A DNA stretch of 5,665 nucleotides. It comes from Limnohabitans sp. Its GTDB lineage: Bacteria; Pseudomonadota; Gammaproteobacteria; Burkholderiales; Burkholderiaceae_C. This document shows positions 1-5,665 of this stretch, piece after piece (within the stretch, counting starts at the first letter, position 1; every line of letters starts with the position of its first letter). The notes under the pieces are model-generated. The model had not been told where the DNA came from. It made no database searches and saw only the letters and a list, made by a program, of their open reading frames with translations. The position numbers and the translations under genes are program-made. The stretch lies in NCBI GenBank assembly GCA_024641725.1, contig JAHECM010000120.1, forward strand, positions 1 to 5,665, written 5' to 3'.

Positions 1-116
1 TGTGGCTGGAGGCGATTTTGGGCTTTTGTGTCGGCTGCCAAATCCACGCCCTGCTGGTCAAAGTCGGCGTCTTTGAGGAAGCGTGCGACGAGTGCAACAA
101 CCTCGACTTTTCTTAA
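1..116 (+). CDS. DUF4395-like membrane protein, C-terminal end (5' truncated)
   Basis: This is the 3' end of a gene that begins before the window. The frame with codons starting at position 3 is open to a TAA at 114-116 and gives 37 residues beginning WLEAILGFCVGCQIHALL and ending CDECNNLDFS. A hydrophobic helix carrying F-C-V-G-C-Q-I, followed by a short polar tail with a second CxxC (CDEC), resembles the C-terminus of DUF4395 proteins, which end in a similar 'LEAxLGxCxGCxI' helix. That match is from memory of the family, whose biochemical function is not established. Four cysteines in two CxxC pairs in so short a tail suggest a redox or metal-binding role, which is inference. The next gene starts 12 bases downstream on the same strand, so the two are probably in one operon. 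The rest of the protein, presumably further membrane helices, is outside the window. Confidence 0.72.
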   Translation, partial: WLEAILGFCVGCQIHALLVKVGVFEEACDECNNLDFS

Positions 117-128
117 AGCACAGGCCCC

Positions 129-482
129 ATGCGCGAATTCATCCAAAACTACTGGCCCATGGCGGCCCTGGGCCTGTGGTTCACCTACAAATGGTGGAAC
201 AGCCGACGCGTGCTTGCCTTGCTGCCCGAACTCAAAAAAAACGGCGCCATCTTGGTGGATGTCAGAAGCGCCGCCGAATTTGAAAGTGCCCATGCCCCCG
301 GCACCATCAACATCCCACTGAACGAGCTGGGCCAGCGGCTGGGCGAGCTGCCCATCACTGCTCCCGTGGTGCTGTGCTGCGCCAGCGGCACCCGCAGCGG
401 CATGGCCAAGCTGGTGCTCAAAAAGCACGGCTACGCGCAGGTGTACAACATTGGCACTTGGAGCAAGTTTCTGAGCGCCTGA
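129..482 (+). CDS. Membrane-anchored rhodanese-like domain protein
   Basis: A 117-residue single-domain rhodanese (sulfurtransferase fold). Residues 9-23 (WPMAALGLWFTYKWW) form one hydrophobic N-terminal segment followed by basic residues, so it is probably an inner-membrane anchor with the domain on the cytoplasmic side. The rhodanese domain covers about residues 35-117. It has the DVRSAAEF motif at 44-51, the 'HAPGTINIP' motif at 55-63, and the active-site loop C84-A-S-G-T-R89-S, with C84 as the expected persulfide-carrying cysteine. C83 next to it is an extra neighbouring thiol. The family moves sulfane sulfur between thiol acceptors, but the actual donor and acceptor here cannot be read from sequence. 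The ATG at 129 has only a weak purine stretch upstream. It is preferred because it begins just before the anchor and lies 12 bases after the preceding stop, which suggests translational coupling. The pairing with a DUF4395-like gene hints at a shared thiol or sulfur role (inference). Confidence 0.9.
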   Translation: MREFIQNYWPMAALGLWFTYKWWNSRRVLALLPELKKNGAILVDVRSAAEFESAHAPGTINIPLNELGQRLGELPITAPVVLCCASGTRSGMAKLVLKKHGYAQVYNIGTWSKFLSA

Positions 483-546
483 AAACCAGCCCGCTGGGCG
501 GAGGCGCTTCAAGGCTTCAGGCCGTGGCTGAAAGTGCGCGCGCCGC
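483..546. other. Convergent intergenic gap between rhodanese and SLAC1-family genes
   Basis: This 64-bp gap separates two genes that end toward each other. It holds small inverted repeats: GCCC/GGGC around 489-499, and TTCAG (516-520) with CTGAA (528-532) around a 7-base loop. Neither is followed by a T run on either strand, so I do not call an intrinsic terminator. Termination here may be Rho-dependent or may use these weak hairpins. Confidence 0.4.
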
Positions 547-1533
547 CTACGGCGCTGGTCCAGCCTCTGGCACCAACAAGCGCCCCCGCCACAGCCCCCA
601 CATGGTGGCCAGCAGCAAAGCAGCCACCGCCGCCGTGACCCCCAGCAACCAGGCCAGCGCCAGCCATGCAGCAGCGCTGCCAACAGGGGCCAGGTGCAAT
701 GCCAAGGCCGCCGACGCGGCCAGCGGAAATGACAAACCCCAAAACGACATGGCAAACGGCTGCGCCAGACAGCGCCTGAGCACCGTCAGCGACACCAGGG
801 TGAACAACAGGGCCACGCCTGCCAGCAGGTGGAGCAGTACATCAGGCGCGCCCAATTGCACGCCCGACAAAGCCAACACCGATGGCGGTGCGATGGCGAT
901 GAACGTGCTGGGCAGCAAGCGCTGAGGCCACAAACCGACCGAGCCAATGCGCACCAACACCAAGGCCAAGACCACGGGCCAAAGCACCGCGGCCACACCG
1001 TACTGCGCCGCAGCCCAAGCCGGGTGCCCCAGCCCCACGCCGGCCAAACCAGGCAAAACATTGCCCACCACCGGAATGAACAAGGCTGGGGTCATGGCCG
1101 CCCAAAAATGCGCTTGCGTCAGGCCCGGCTGAAACCAACGCTGCACCACCCCCACGGTGACCAACAGCAAGGCGGACGAGCCCAGCATCCAGATCGCCTG
1201 CACCCAGGCACCGTCCAGGCCATGGGTGGCCGCCACCGTGGCCAACAACACCAAAGACGACGGCAAAGCCGCCACAAACACATGGCGCGCCGGATGGCGA
1301 ATGTCGTCTCGCACCGCGCCCGAAAAGCGAATACCGCGCCACAGCGTGGCCAGCAGCAAAACCAAAAACACCAATGCTGCCAGCGCCCCCACGCCTGCCG
1401 ACAGCTGCGCTGCGCCATCCCAATGGGGCAGCGCACGCCACCAAGCCAGGGACAGGCCGCACAAGCCCATGACCATGGCAAACCATGCGAAATGCAAGTG
1501 CTGCACAGACGAAACGGGGCGACTCTCAGTCAT
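547..1533 (-). CDS. TehA/SLAC1-family anion channel or transporter (TDT family)
   Basis: A 328-residue, highly hydrophobic protein with about ten predicted membrane helices and almost no soluble domain, matching the usual 310-330 residues of bacterial TehA/SLAC1 (tellurite-resistance/dicarboxylate transporter) proteins. Family-like features are the opening helix HLHFAWFAMVMGLCGLSLAW (about 12-31), 'RHPARHVFVAALPSS' (79-93), the 'TPALFIPVVGNVLPG' helix (148-162) and the late 'MSFWGLSFPLAASAALALH' helix (262-280). Its F269 sits in the FP region where HiTehA has its gating phenylalanine (F262); the exact alignment is unchecked. Members conduct anions or carry dicarboxylates or sulfite across the inner membrane; the substrate here is unknown. 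The ATG at 1533 is chosen over a GTG at 1605, because the 24 extra residues would be encoded by the ssb terminator and its repeat. A weak AGG lies 7 bases upstream of the ATG. The gene follows ssb but is separated by that terminator, so it probably has its own promoter. Confidence 0.85.
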   Translation of the reverse strand: MTESRPVSSVQHLHFAWFAMVMGLCGLSLAWWRALPHWDGAAQLSAGVGALAALVFLVLLLATLWRGIRFSGAVRDDIRHPARHVFVAALPSSLVLLATVAATHGLDGAWVQAIWMLGSSALLLVTVGVVQRWFQPGLTQAHFWAAMTPALFIPVVGNVLPGLAGVGLGHPAWAAAQYGVAAVLWPVVLALVLVRIGSVGLWPQRLLPSTFIAIAPPSVLALSGVQLGAPDVLLHLLAGVALLFTLVSLTVLRRCLAQPFAMSFWGLSFPLAASAALALHLAPVGSAAAWLALAWLLGVTAAVAALLLATMWGLWRGRLLVPEAGPAP

Positions 1534-1555
1534 GGCAAAGCCTGTCGGAATGGGG

Positions 1556-1603
1556 GTAAAAAACCCTCGTGGGGTAGGCGTAAAAAAACCCGTGGGGTGG
1601 GCC
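1556..1603 (-). repeat. Imperfect 24-bp tandem repeat containing the terminator T tract
   Basis: Plus-strand 1556-1580 and 1580-1603 align as GTAAAAAA(A)CCC(TC)GTGGGGT followed by a G-rich end. They differ by an A-run length change, a two-base TC insertion and a few substitutions. The period is 24 bp. The downstream copy keeps the T run on the minus strand (A run at 1558-1563) but only a short 3-bp CCC/GGG stem. It therefore looks like a duplicated or decayed terminator end that could act as weak backup. Read as protein on the minus strand, it gives the repeat GFFTPTPR/GFFTPIPT, which is why an upstream GTG appears to extend the SLAC1-family gene. Confidence 0.7.
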
Positions 1604-1609
1604 ACGGGT
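1582..1609 (-). terminator. Rho-independent terminator of the ssb transcript
   Basis: On the minus strand an 8-bp perfect stem (ACCCGTGG with CCACGGGT, plus-strand 1588-1595 and 1602-1609) with a 6-base loop (1596-1601) is followed at once by seven T (plus-strand A run 1582-1588). The last A of that run can also pair within the stem. The hairpin starts about 20 bases after the ssb stop codon, the normal position for an intrinsic terminator. Confidence 0.9.
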
Positions 1610-1629
1610 CTCGCAAGGGATCGGTGCGA

Positions 1630-2139
1630 TCAGAACGGAATGTCGTCGTCCATGTCGTCAAACCCGCTCGGTGCGGGTTTGGCCGCTGGGGCGGGGGCCT
1701 GGCGTGGTGCAGGCGCGGCCGCTGGGCGGCTGTAGCCACCACCGGAAGGCTCGCGCTGCTGAGCATAGCCACCGCCTTCATCACCGCCACCGCCACCCAT
1801 GCCTTGGCGTGAGCCCAGCATTTGCATGGAATCGGCACGGATTTCGGTCGCGTACTTCTCGACGCCGTCTTTGTCGGTGTACTTGCGGGTGCGCAAGCTG
1901 CCCTCCACATAAACCTGCGAGCCTTTTTTCAGGTATTGGCCAGCGATTTCAGCGAGCTTGCCAAAAAAGCTGATGCGGTGCCACTCGGTGGCTTCTTTCA
2001 TCTCGCCGGACTGCTTGTCCTTGTAGCGGTCGGTGGTGGCCACGGTGATGTTGGTCACGGCATCGCCCGAGGGCATGTAGCGGGTTTCGGGGTCGCGGCC
2101 CAAATTGCCGACGACGATGACTTTGTTCACGGATGCCAT
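1630..2139 (-). CDS. ssb: Single-stranded DNA-binding protein SSB
   Basis: A 169-residue SSB, close to the 178 of E. coli. It binds and protects single-stranded DNA as a tetramer and recruits replication, recombination and repair partners. The OB-fold covers about residues 1-112: [25 protein letters not shown] at the N-terminus, then [16 protein letters not shown] (51-66), [17 protein letters not shown] (73-89) and MQMLGSRQ (105-112). The linker (113-158) is glycine-rich and then proline/alanine-rich. The acidic tip DDMDDDIPF (161-169) is the conserved partner-binding tail. Against E. coli SSB recalled from memory, stacking residues W54 and F60 are kept (W53, F59), while W40 and W88 are tyrosines (Y39, Y87). 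The ATG has a strong ribosome-binding site. The gene starts 24 bp after the MFS stop and ends just before an intrinsic terminator, so it is the last gene of that unit. Confidence 0.98.
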   Translation of the reverse strand: MASVNKVIVVGNLGRDPETRYMPSGDAVTNITVATTDRYKDKQSGEMKEATEWHRISFFGKLAEIAGQYLKKGSQVYVEGSLRTRKYTDKDGVEKYATEIRADSMQMLGSRQGMGGGGGDEGGGYAQQREPSGGGYSRPAAAPAPRQAPAPAAKPAPSGFDDMDDDIPF

Positions 2140-2144
2140 AAATA

Positions 2145-2151
2145 CTCCTCA
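2145..2151 (-). promoter_or_regulatory. Strong Shine-Dalgarno of ssb
   Basis: On the minus strand TGAGGAG lies 5 bases before the ssb ATG (2137-2139), the best ribosome-binding site in the window. It sits in the 24-bp gap after the MFS stop codon. It fixes the ssb start and suggests ssb is translated far more efficiently than the upstream transporter, whose own start lacks a visible Shine-Dalgarno. Confidence 0.8.
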
Positions 2152-2163
2152 GATAACGGCCAA

Positions 2164-3396
2164 TTATGCGTCCTGCCGGACCGGTTGCGGGCGTTGTGGT
2201 GCCTGCATGGGCCAAGCCACCAGCAACCACACCAACATGGCCGCGGCGCAGCTCAAAAACAGCGCCTGGCTGCCCCAGGACTTGACCAAGCCACCGCCCA
2301 GCCAGCCGCCCACAAAAAAGCCCAGCGACTGCAGCGTGTTGTAGAGCCCCATGGCGGCCCCCCGGACTGCGGGCGGAGCCATGCGCGAGACCATGCTGGG
2401 CTGCGTGGCTTCCAAGATGTTGAAGCCACAGAAAAACGCAAACATCCAACCTGCCATCGGCCACAGCTGGGCCGTGCCAAAGGCCTGTGCCAGCAAACCC
2501 AGCTGCACCAAGGCGATCAAGGCAATGGCGGCCAAAAACACTTTTTTGAGGTGGCCACGCCGCTCCAGCGCAAACATGCCCCCCATCAAGACAAACGATC
2601 CCAGCACCGCAGGCAGATACACCTGCCAGTGCTGGTCTTTGGACAAACCGGCCTGCACCAGCAAAGCGGGCACGGCCACCCACATGGCCAATTGCACAGC
2701 ATGCAGCACAAAAACGCCAAAGTTCATGCGCATCAGCCCAGCGTGGCGCAGCACGTCCACCAAACGGCCCCGGGCCTGCCCAGCGGCCATGACGGGCGCA
2801 GCAGGCGCGCCCCACACCACCACCGCCACCCCCAGCAAAGCCAAGGTGCCGGTGATGACAAACAAGCCCGACAACCCGACCAAGGCCGCCAACAAAGGCG
2901 CCAGCACCAGCGAAATGGCAAACATCAGGCCAATGCTGGCCCCGACCAGGGCCATGGCCTTGGTGCGCACTTCGTCACGCGTCAAGTCGGCCAACAAGGC
3001 GGTCACAGCCGCCGAGACGGCCCCGGCCCCCTGCACGCTGCGCCCGATCAGCAGCCCCTGCAAGTCGGTGGCCGCTGCTGCCCAAAAACTGCCCAATGCA
3101 AAAATCAACAGCCCCAGAACGATCACGCGCTTGCGGCCAAAACGGTCTGACGCCATGCCAAACGGCAGTTGCAACAGCCCTTGCGTCAGGCCATAAATGC
3201 CCATGGCCAAGCCCAGCAGGGCCGGATCGTCGCCGCCAGGGTATTTGCGCGCCTCCAAGGCGAACACAGGCAGCACCAAAAAAAGGCCCAGCATGCGCAG
3301 GGCAAAAATGGAGGCCAATGAAGCGCTGGCGCGTCGCTCCAGCGGCGTCATGTCGCTGGCAGCGGAGGTAGAGAGAGATTGAACAGGATCGGTCAC
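2164..3396 (-). CDS. YajR-like MFS transporter (no C-terminal YAM domain)
   Basis: A 410-residue major facilitator superfamily protein with about twelve hydrophobic helices, probably a proton-driven efflux pump in the inner membrane; its substrate is unknown. The loop 2-3 signature (motif A) is [11 protein letters not shown] at 80-90, with D84, R85 and R88 intact. Several stretches resemble E. coli YajR as I remember it: MTPLERRAS...[14 protein letters not shown] (16-43), [15 protein letters not shown] (66-80), [20 protein letters not shown] (118-137) and [10 protein letters not shown] (224-233). E. coli YajR carries a further soluble C-terminal domain (YAM), whereas this protein stops soon after helix 12 with a short proline-rich tail. 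The longest start is a GTG at 3396. An ATG at 3351 (residue 16) begins right at the YajR-like N-terminus, and neither has a clear ribosome-binding site, so the start is uncertain. It is the first gene of a unit with ssb, divergent from uvrA. Confidence 0.92.
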   Translation of the reverse strand: MTDPVQSLSTSAASDMTPLERRASASLASIFALRMLGLFLVLPVFALEARKYPGGDDPALLGLAMGIYGLTQGLLQLPFGMASDRFGRKRVIVLGLLIFALGSFWAAAATDLQGLLIGRSVQGAGAVSAAVTALLADLTRDEVRTKAMALVGASIGLMFAISLVLAPLLAALVGLSGLFVITGTLALLGVAVVVWGAPAAPVMAAGQARGRLVDVLRHAGLMRMNFGVFVLHAVQLAMWVAVPALLVQAGLSKDQHWQVYLPAVLGSFVLMGGMFALERRGHLKKVFLAAIALIALVQLGLLAQAFGTAQLWPMAGWMFAFFCGFNILEATQPSMVSRMAPPAVRGAAMGLYNTLQSLGFFVGGWLGGGLVKSWGSQALFLSCAAAMLVWLLVAWPMQAPQRPQPVRQDA

Positions 3397-3441
3397 AGGG
3401 GGTTTCGGTGCAGCACTGTTGGCAATGCCCCCATTGTCCCC

Positions 3442-3462
3442 GATTGGCCGACAGATTGGCCG
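3442..3462. repeat. 9-bp direct repeat GATTGGCCG with 12-bp period
   Basis: GATTGGCCG occurs at 3442-3450 and again, exact, at 3454-3462, separated by ACA. It lies near the middle of the uvrA/MFS divergent region. Tandem near-identical half-sites roughly one helical turn apart can be regulator binding sites, but chance cannot be excluded for a 9-mer in G+C-rich DNA. Confidence 0.5.
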
Positions 3463-3491
3463 CCCCTCCTACGCAAAACCGCGCCCACCCC

Positions 3492-3497
3492 GATAAT
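3492..3497 (+). promoter_or_regulatory. Possible -10 element for uvrA
   Basis: GATAAT matches the sigma-70 -10 consensus TATAAT at five of six bases and lies 27 bases before the uvrA GTG. No good -35 hexamer is seen 16-18 bases upstream, where the sequence is G+C-rich, so this is a suggestion only. Confidence 0.3.
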
Positions 3498-3524
3498 CAA
3501 AGGTTTTGCCGACCGAGCCTTGCC

Positions 3525-5665
3525 GTGACCTCTACTGCGAACACCCCGCTGACCGACAACGAGACCGACCGCTATTTGGGCGCTGCCCTGCGGCAAACGC
3601 ACATCAGCGTACGGGGTGCGCGCACGCACAACCTGAAAAACATCGACCTCGACATCCCGCGCAACCAGCTGGTGGTGATCACCGGCTTGTCGGGCTCGGG
3701 CAAGTCCAGCTTGGCGTTTGACACGCTGTATGCCGAAGGCCAGCGCCGCTATGTCGAAAGCTTGTCGGCCTATGCTCGGCAGTTTTTGCAGCTGATGGAC
3801 AAGCCCGATGTGGACCTGATCGAGGGCCTGTCGCCTGCGATTTCCATCGAACAAAAAGCCACCAGCCACAACCCGCGCTCGACCGTGGGCACGGTGACTG
3901 AGATCCACGACTACCTGCGCCTGCTGTATGCCCGCGCCGGCACACCGTATTGCCCTGACCACAACCTGCCGCTGCAGGCCCAAAGCGTGAGCCAGATGGT
4001 GGACGCCGTGCTGGCCCTGCCTGAAGACACCAAGCTCATGATCCTCGCGCCCATTGCTCGAGAGAAAAAAGGCGAATTCGAGAAGGTGTTTGAGCAAATG
4101 CAGGCGCTGGGCTATGTGCGTTTTCGCATCAATGGCCAAACGGTGGAGGTGGAGGAGCTGCCCACGCTCAAGAAAACCGAAAAGCACAACATCGACGTGG
4201 TGGTGGACCGCATCAAGGTCAGGTCTGAAGAGGACGCGAAGGCAAGAGACGCCCTGCGCCAGCGCCTGGCCGAGAGCTTTGAGGCGGCGCTGCAGTTGGC
4301 AGAATTTCGTGCCGTGGCGCTGGAGATGGACACCGGCAAAGAGCACCTGTTCAACGCCAAGTTTTCGTGCCCGGTGTGCACTTATTCCATCAGCGAGTTG
4401 GAGCCGCGCCTCTTCTCGTTCAACTCGCCCATGGGCGCGTGCCCGACCTGCGACGGCATTGGCAGCATGGCGTTTTTTGACCCGGAGCGGGTCGTCGCCT
4501 TCCCCTCGCTCAGCTTGGCCAGCGGTGCCATCAAAGGCTGGGACCGGCGCAATGGCTTTTATTTCAGCATGCTCGAAAGCTTGGCCAAGCACTACCAGTT
4601 TGACATCGAAACCCCGTTTGAAAAACTCGCGCCGATTCACCAACAAGTGCTGCTACACGGCTCGGGCTTGGAGGAAATCAAGTTCAGCTACGTCATGGAG
4701 TCGGGTGCCTCACAAGGCAAAAAAATCAGCAAAAAGCACCCGTTTGAAGGGATCATCCCCAACATGACGCGCCGCTACCGCGAGACCGACTCGGCCGTGG
4801 TGCGCGAAGACCTGGCCCGCTACCGCAACATGCAGGCCTGCACCGATTGCAAAGGCACGCGCCTCAAGCGTGAAGCGCGCCATGTGCGCATTGGCGAAGG
4901 GGCGCAGTCGCGGGCCATTTACGACATCAGCCACATCACCCTGGGCGAGTCGCAGCAGTATTTTCAGGGCCTGAAAATGCACGGGGCCAAGGCCGAGATT
5001 GCCGACAAAGTGGTGCGCGAGATTGCGCTGCGCCTGAAGTTTTTGAACGACGTGGGCCTGAACTATTTGAGCCTGGACCGCAGCGCCGACACCTTGAGCG
5101 GTGGCGAATCGCAACGCATTCGTTTGGCCAGCCAGATCGGCTCGGGGCTCACGGGCGTGATGTACGTGCTGGACGAGCCCAGCATCGGCTTGCACCAGCG
5201 CGACAACGACCGCCTGATCGGCACGCTGCAACACCTGCGCGACATTGGCAACAGTGTGCTGGTGGTCGAGCACGACGAAGACATGATACGGGTGGCCGAC
5301 CATGTGATCGACATGGGGCCGGGCGCGGGCGTGCACGGCGGGCGCGTGATGGCGCAGGGCACTTGCGCCGACATTTTGGCCGCGCCCGATTCGGTCACGG
5401 GCCAGTACATGTCGGGCCGCAAAAAGATCGAGCTCCCCACGCGCCACAACGCGGGTAAGGACTTCATCGAAATCGTGGGCGCATCGGGCAACAACTTGAA
5501 AAGCGTGAACGTGAAATTTCCGGTGGGCTTGCTGACCTGTGTGACCGGTGTGTCGGGCTCGGGCAAATCCACGCTGGTGAACGACACGCTGTACACCGCT
5601 GCAGCGCACCAAATCCACCGCGCCCATGACGAAGCCGCTGCCCACGAAGCCATCCATGGGCTGGA
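3525..5665 (+). CDS. uvrA: UvrABC system protein A (excinuclease ABC subunit A), 3' truncated
   Basis: The UvrA dimer, with UvrB, scans DNA and recognises lesions in nucleotide excision repair. The visible 713 codons hold, in order: Walker A I ([10 protein letters not shown]60); family blocks AYARQF and '[21 protein letters not shown]'; the UvrB-binding region, about 155-275 by comparison with E. coli; a zinc module with C282, C285, C306 and C309; the lesion-binding insertion region; the first ABC signature LSGGESQ (524-530); Walker B MYVLDEP (546-552, D550 and E551); the H-loop EHDED (H583); and the second Walker A ([10 protein letters not shown]681). All expected catalytic residues are intact. 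Full-length UvrA is about 940 residues or more, so over 200 residues with the second signature and Walker B lie beyond the window. The GTG at 3525 is the only plausible near start: there is no ATG nearby and the family core [11 protein letters not shown] follows. It adds about 23 residues to the E. coli N-terminus. Only a weak ribosome-binding site is seen. The frame is unbroken. Confidence 0.98.
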   Translation, partial: MTSTANTPLTDNETDRYLGAALRQTHISVRGARTHNLKNIDLDIPRNQLVVITGLSGSGKSSLAFDTLYAEGQRRYVESLSAYARQFLQLMDKPDVDLIEGLSPAISIEQKATSHNPRSTVGTVTEIHDYLRLLYARAGTPYCPDHNLPLQAQSVSQMVDAVLALPEDTKLMILAPIAREKKGEFEKVFEQMQALGYVRFRINGQTVEVEELPTLKKTEKHNIDVVVDRIKVRSEEDAKARDALRQRLAESFEAALQLAEFRAVALEMDTGKEHLFNAKFSCPVCTYSISELEPRLFSFNSPMGACPTCDGIGSMAFFDPERVVAFPSLSLASGAIKGWDRRNGFYFSMLESLAKHYQFDIETPFEKLAPIHQQVLLHGSGLEEIKFSYVMESGASQGKKISKKHPFEGIIPNMTRRYRETDSAVVREDLARYRNMQACTDCKGTRLKREARHVRIGEGAQSRAIYDISHITLGESQQYFQGLKMHGAKAEIADKVVREIALRLKFLNDVGLNYLSLDRSADTLSGGESQRIRLASQIGSGLTGVMYVLDEPSIGLHQRDNDRLIGTLQHLRDIGNSVLVVEHDEDMIRVADHVIDMGPGAGVHGGRVMAQGTCADILAAPDSVTGQYMSGRKKIELPTRHNAGKDFIEIVGASGNNLKSVNVKFPVGLLTCVTGVSGSGKSTLVNDTLYTAAAHQIHRAHDEAAAHEAIHGL

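Larger units (their letters stand above)
3397..3524. promoter_or_regulatory. Divergent intergenic region between the MFS-ssb unit and uvrA
   Basis: These 128 bp must hold the promoters for both uvrA (plus) and the MFS-ssb unit (minus), unless ssb has its own promoter inside the MFS gene. I looked for a beta/gamma-proteobacterial LexA box (CTGT, 8 bases, ACAG) and found none. CTGT at 3416-3419 and ACAG at 3451-3454 are isolated half-sites at the wrong spacing. No full sigma-70 promoter with both boxes stands out in either direction. Confidence 0.55.

Noticed and set aside
489..532. Small inverted repeats between the convergent genes as a bidirectional terminator
   Set aside because: Stems are only 4-5 bp and no T run follows on either strand.
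829..1812. Plus-strand open frame of 327 codons opposite the SLAC1-family gene
   Set aside because: It also crosses the ssb terminator and the end of ssb. The composition is H/Q/R-rich as expected from the antisense of a hydrophobic membrane-protein gene.
1822..3150. Long plus-strand open frame of 442 codons across ssb and the MFS gene
   Set aside because: It is antisense to two well-recognised genes, its translation is rich in H, Q, R and G without any domain pattern, and such frames arise readily opposite G+C-rich coding DNA.
3416..3454. CTGT at 3416 and ACAG at 3451 as a possible LexA box
   Set aside because: The half-sites are 31 bases apart rather than 8, so they do not form an SOS box.
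3393..4646. Minus-strand open frame of 417 codons opposite the first half of uvrA
   Set aside because: uvrA on the plus strand is unmistakable and intact over this stretch. The antisense translation is low-complexity in H, R, Q, A and V and resembles no family. It is a mirror of uvrA codon bias.
4710..5657. Minus-strand open frame of 315 codons opposite the second half of uvrA
   Set aside because: It overlaps the uvrA ABC signature, Walker B and second Walker A regions on the other strand and shows no motif of its own.
1..5665. A hidden mobile element, CRISPR array, toxin-antitoxin pair, defence cassette or RNA gene
   Set aside because: Nearly all bases are accounted for by recognisable housekeeping or transporter genes. 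I saw no terminal inverted repeats, spaced repeats, tRNA-like folds or composition break.

Overview
This window looks like ordinary chromosomal DNA from a beta-proteobacterium of the order Burkholderiales, most likely the family Comamonadaceae. Supporting signs are the high G+C, the strong third-position G/C bias, the beta-proteobacterial style of the SSB sequence, and the neighbourhood uvrA / divergent MFS transporter-ssb, which I recall as recurrent in that order. Lineage is inferred by eye from protein character, not by search.

Layout. (1) Positions 1-482, plus strand: the last 37 codons of a DUF4395-like cysteine-rich membrane protein, then after 12 bases a small membrane-anchored rhodanese-domain protein. 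They are probably co-transcribed. (2) Positions 547-1533, minus strand: a TehA/SLAC1-type anion channel or transporter, convergent with the rhodanese gene. (3) Positions 1582-1609: a clear intrinsic terminator reading on the minus strand, which ends the ssb transcript. A degenerate second copy lies 24 bp further downstream. (4) Positions 1630-3396, minus strand: a YajR-like MFS transporter followed 24 bp later by ssb, evidently one transcription unit. (5) Positions 3397-3524: a 128-bp divergent intergenic region with a 9-bp direct repeat and a possible -10 element. (6) Positions 3525-5665, plus strand: uvrA, starting at GTG and running off the right edge with 713 whole codons visible, up to just past the second Walker A motif.

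How the genes relate. uvrA (nucleotide-excision-repair damage recognition) and ssb (single-stranded DNA protection) are both genome-maintenance genes, read in opposite directions from a region that also serves the MFS transporter. The transporter has no obvious repair role. The rhodanese/DUF4395 pair suggests sulfur or thiol chemistry at the inner membrane. The SLAC1-family gene is set apart by the terminator and probably has its own promoter.

The window is almost fully coding, with no gap over about 130 bp. I saw no RNA gene, mobile element, CRISPR array or phage feature, and no convincing evidence of an undescribed system. The points most worth checking are the repeated terminator and its effect on the SLAC1 start call, the absent C-terminal domain of the YajR-like transporter, the lack of a recognisable SOS box at uvrA, and the direct repeat in the divergent promoter region.
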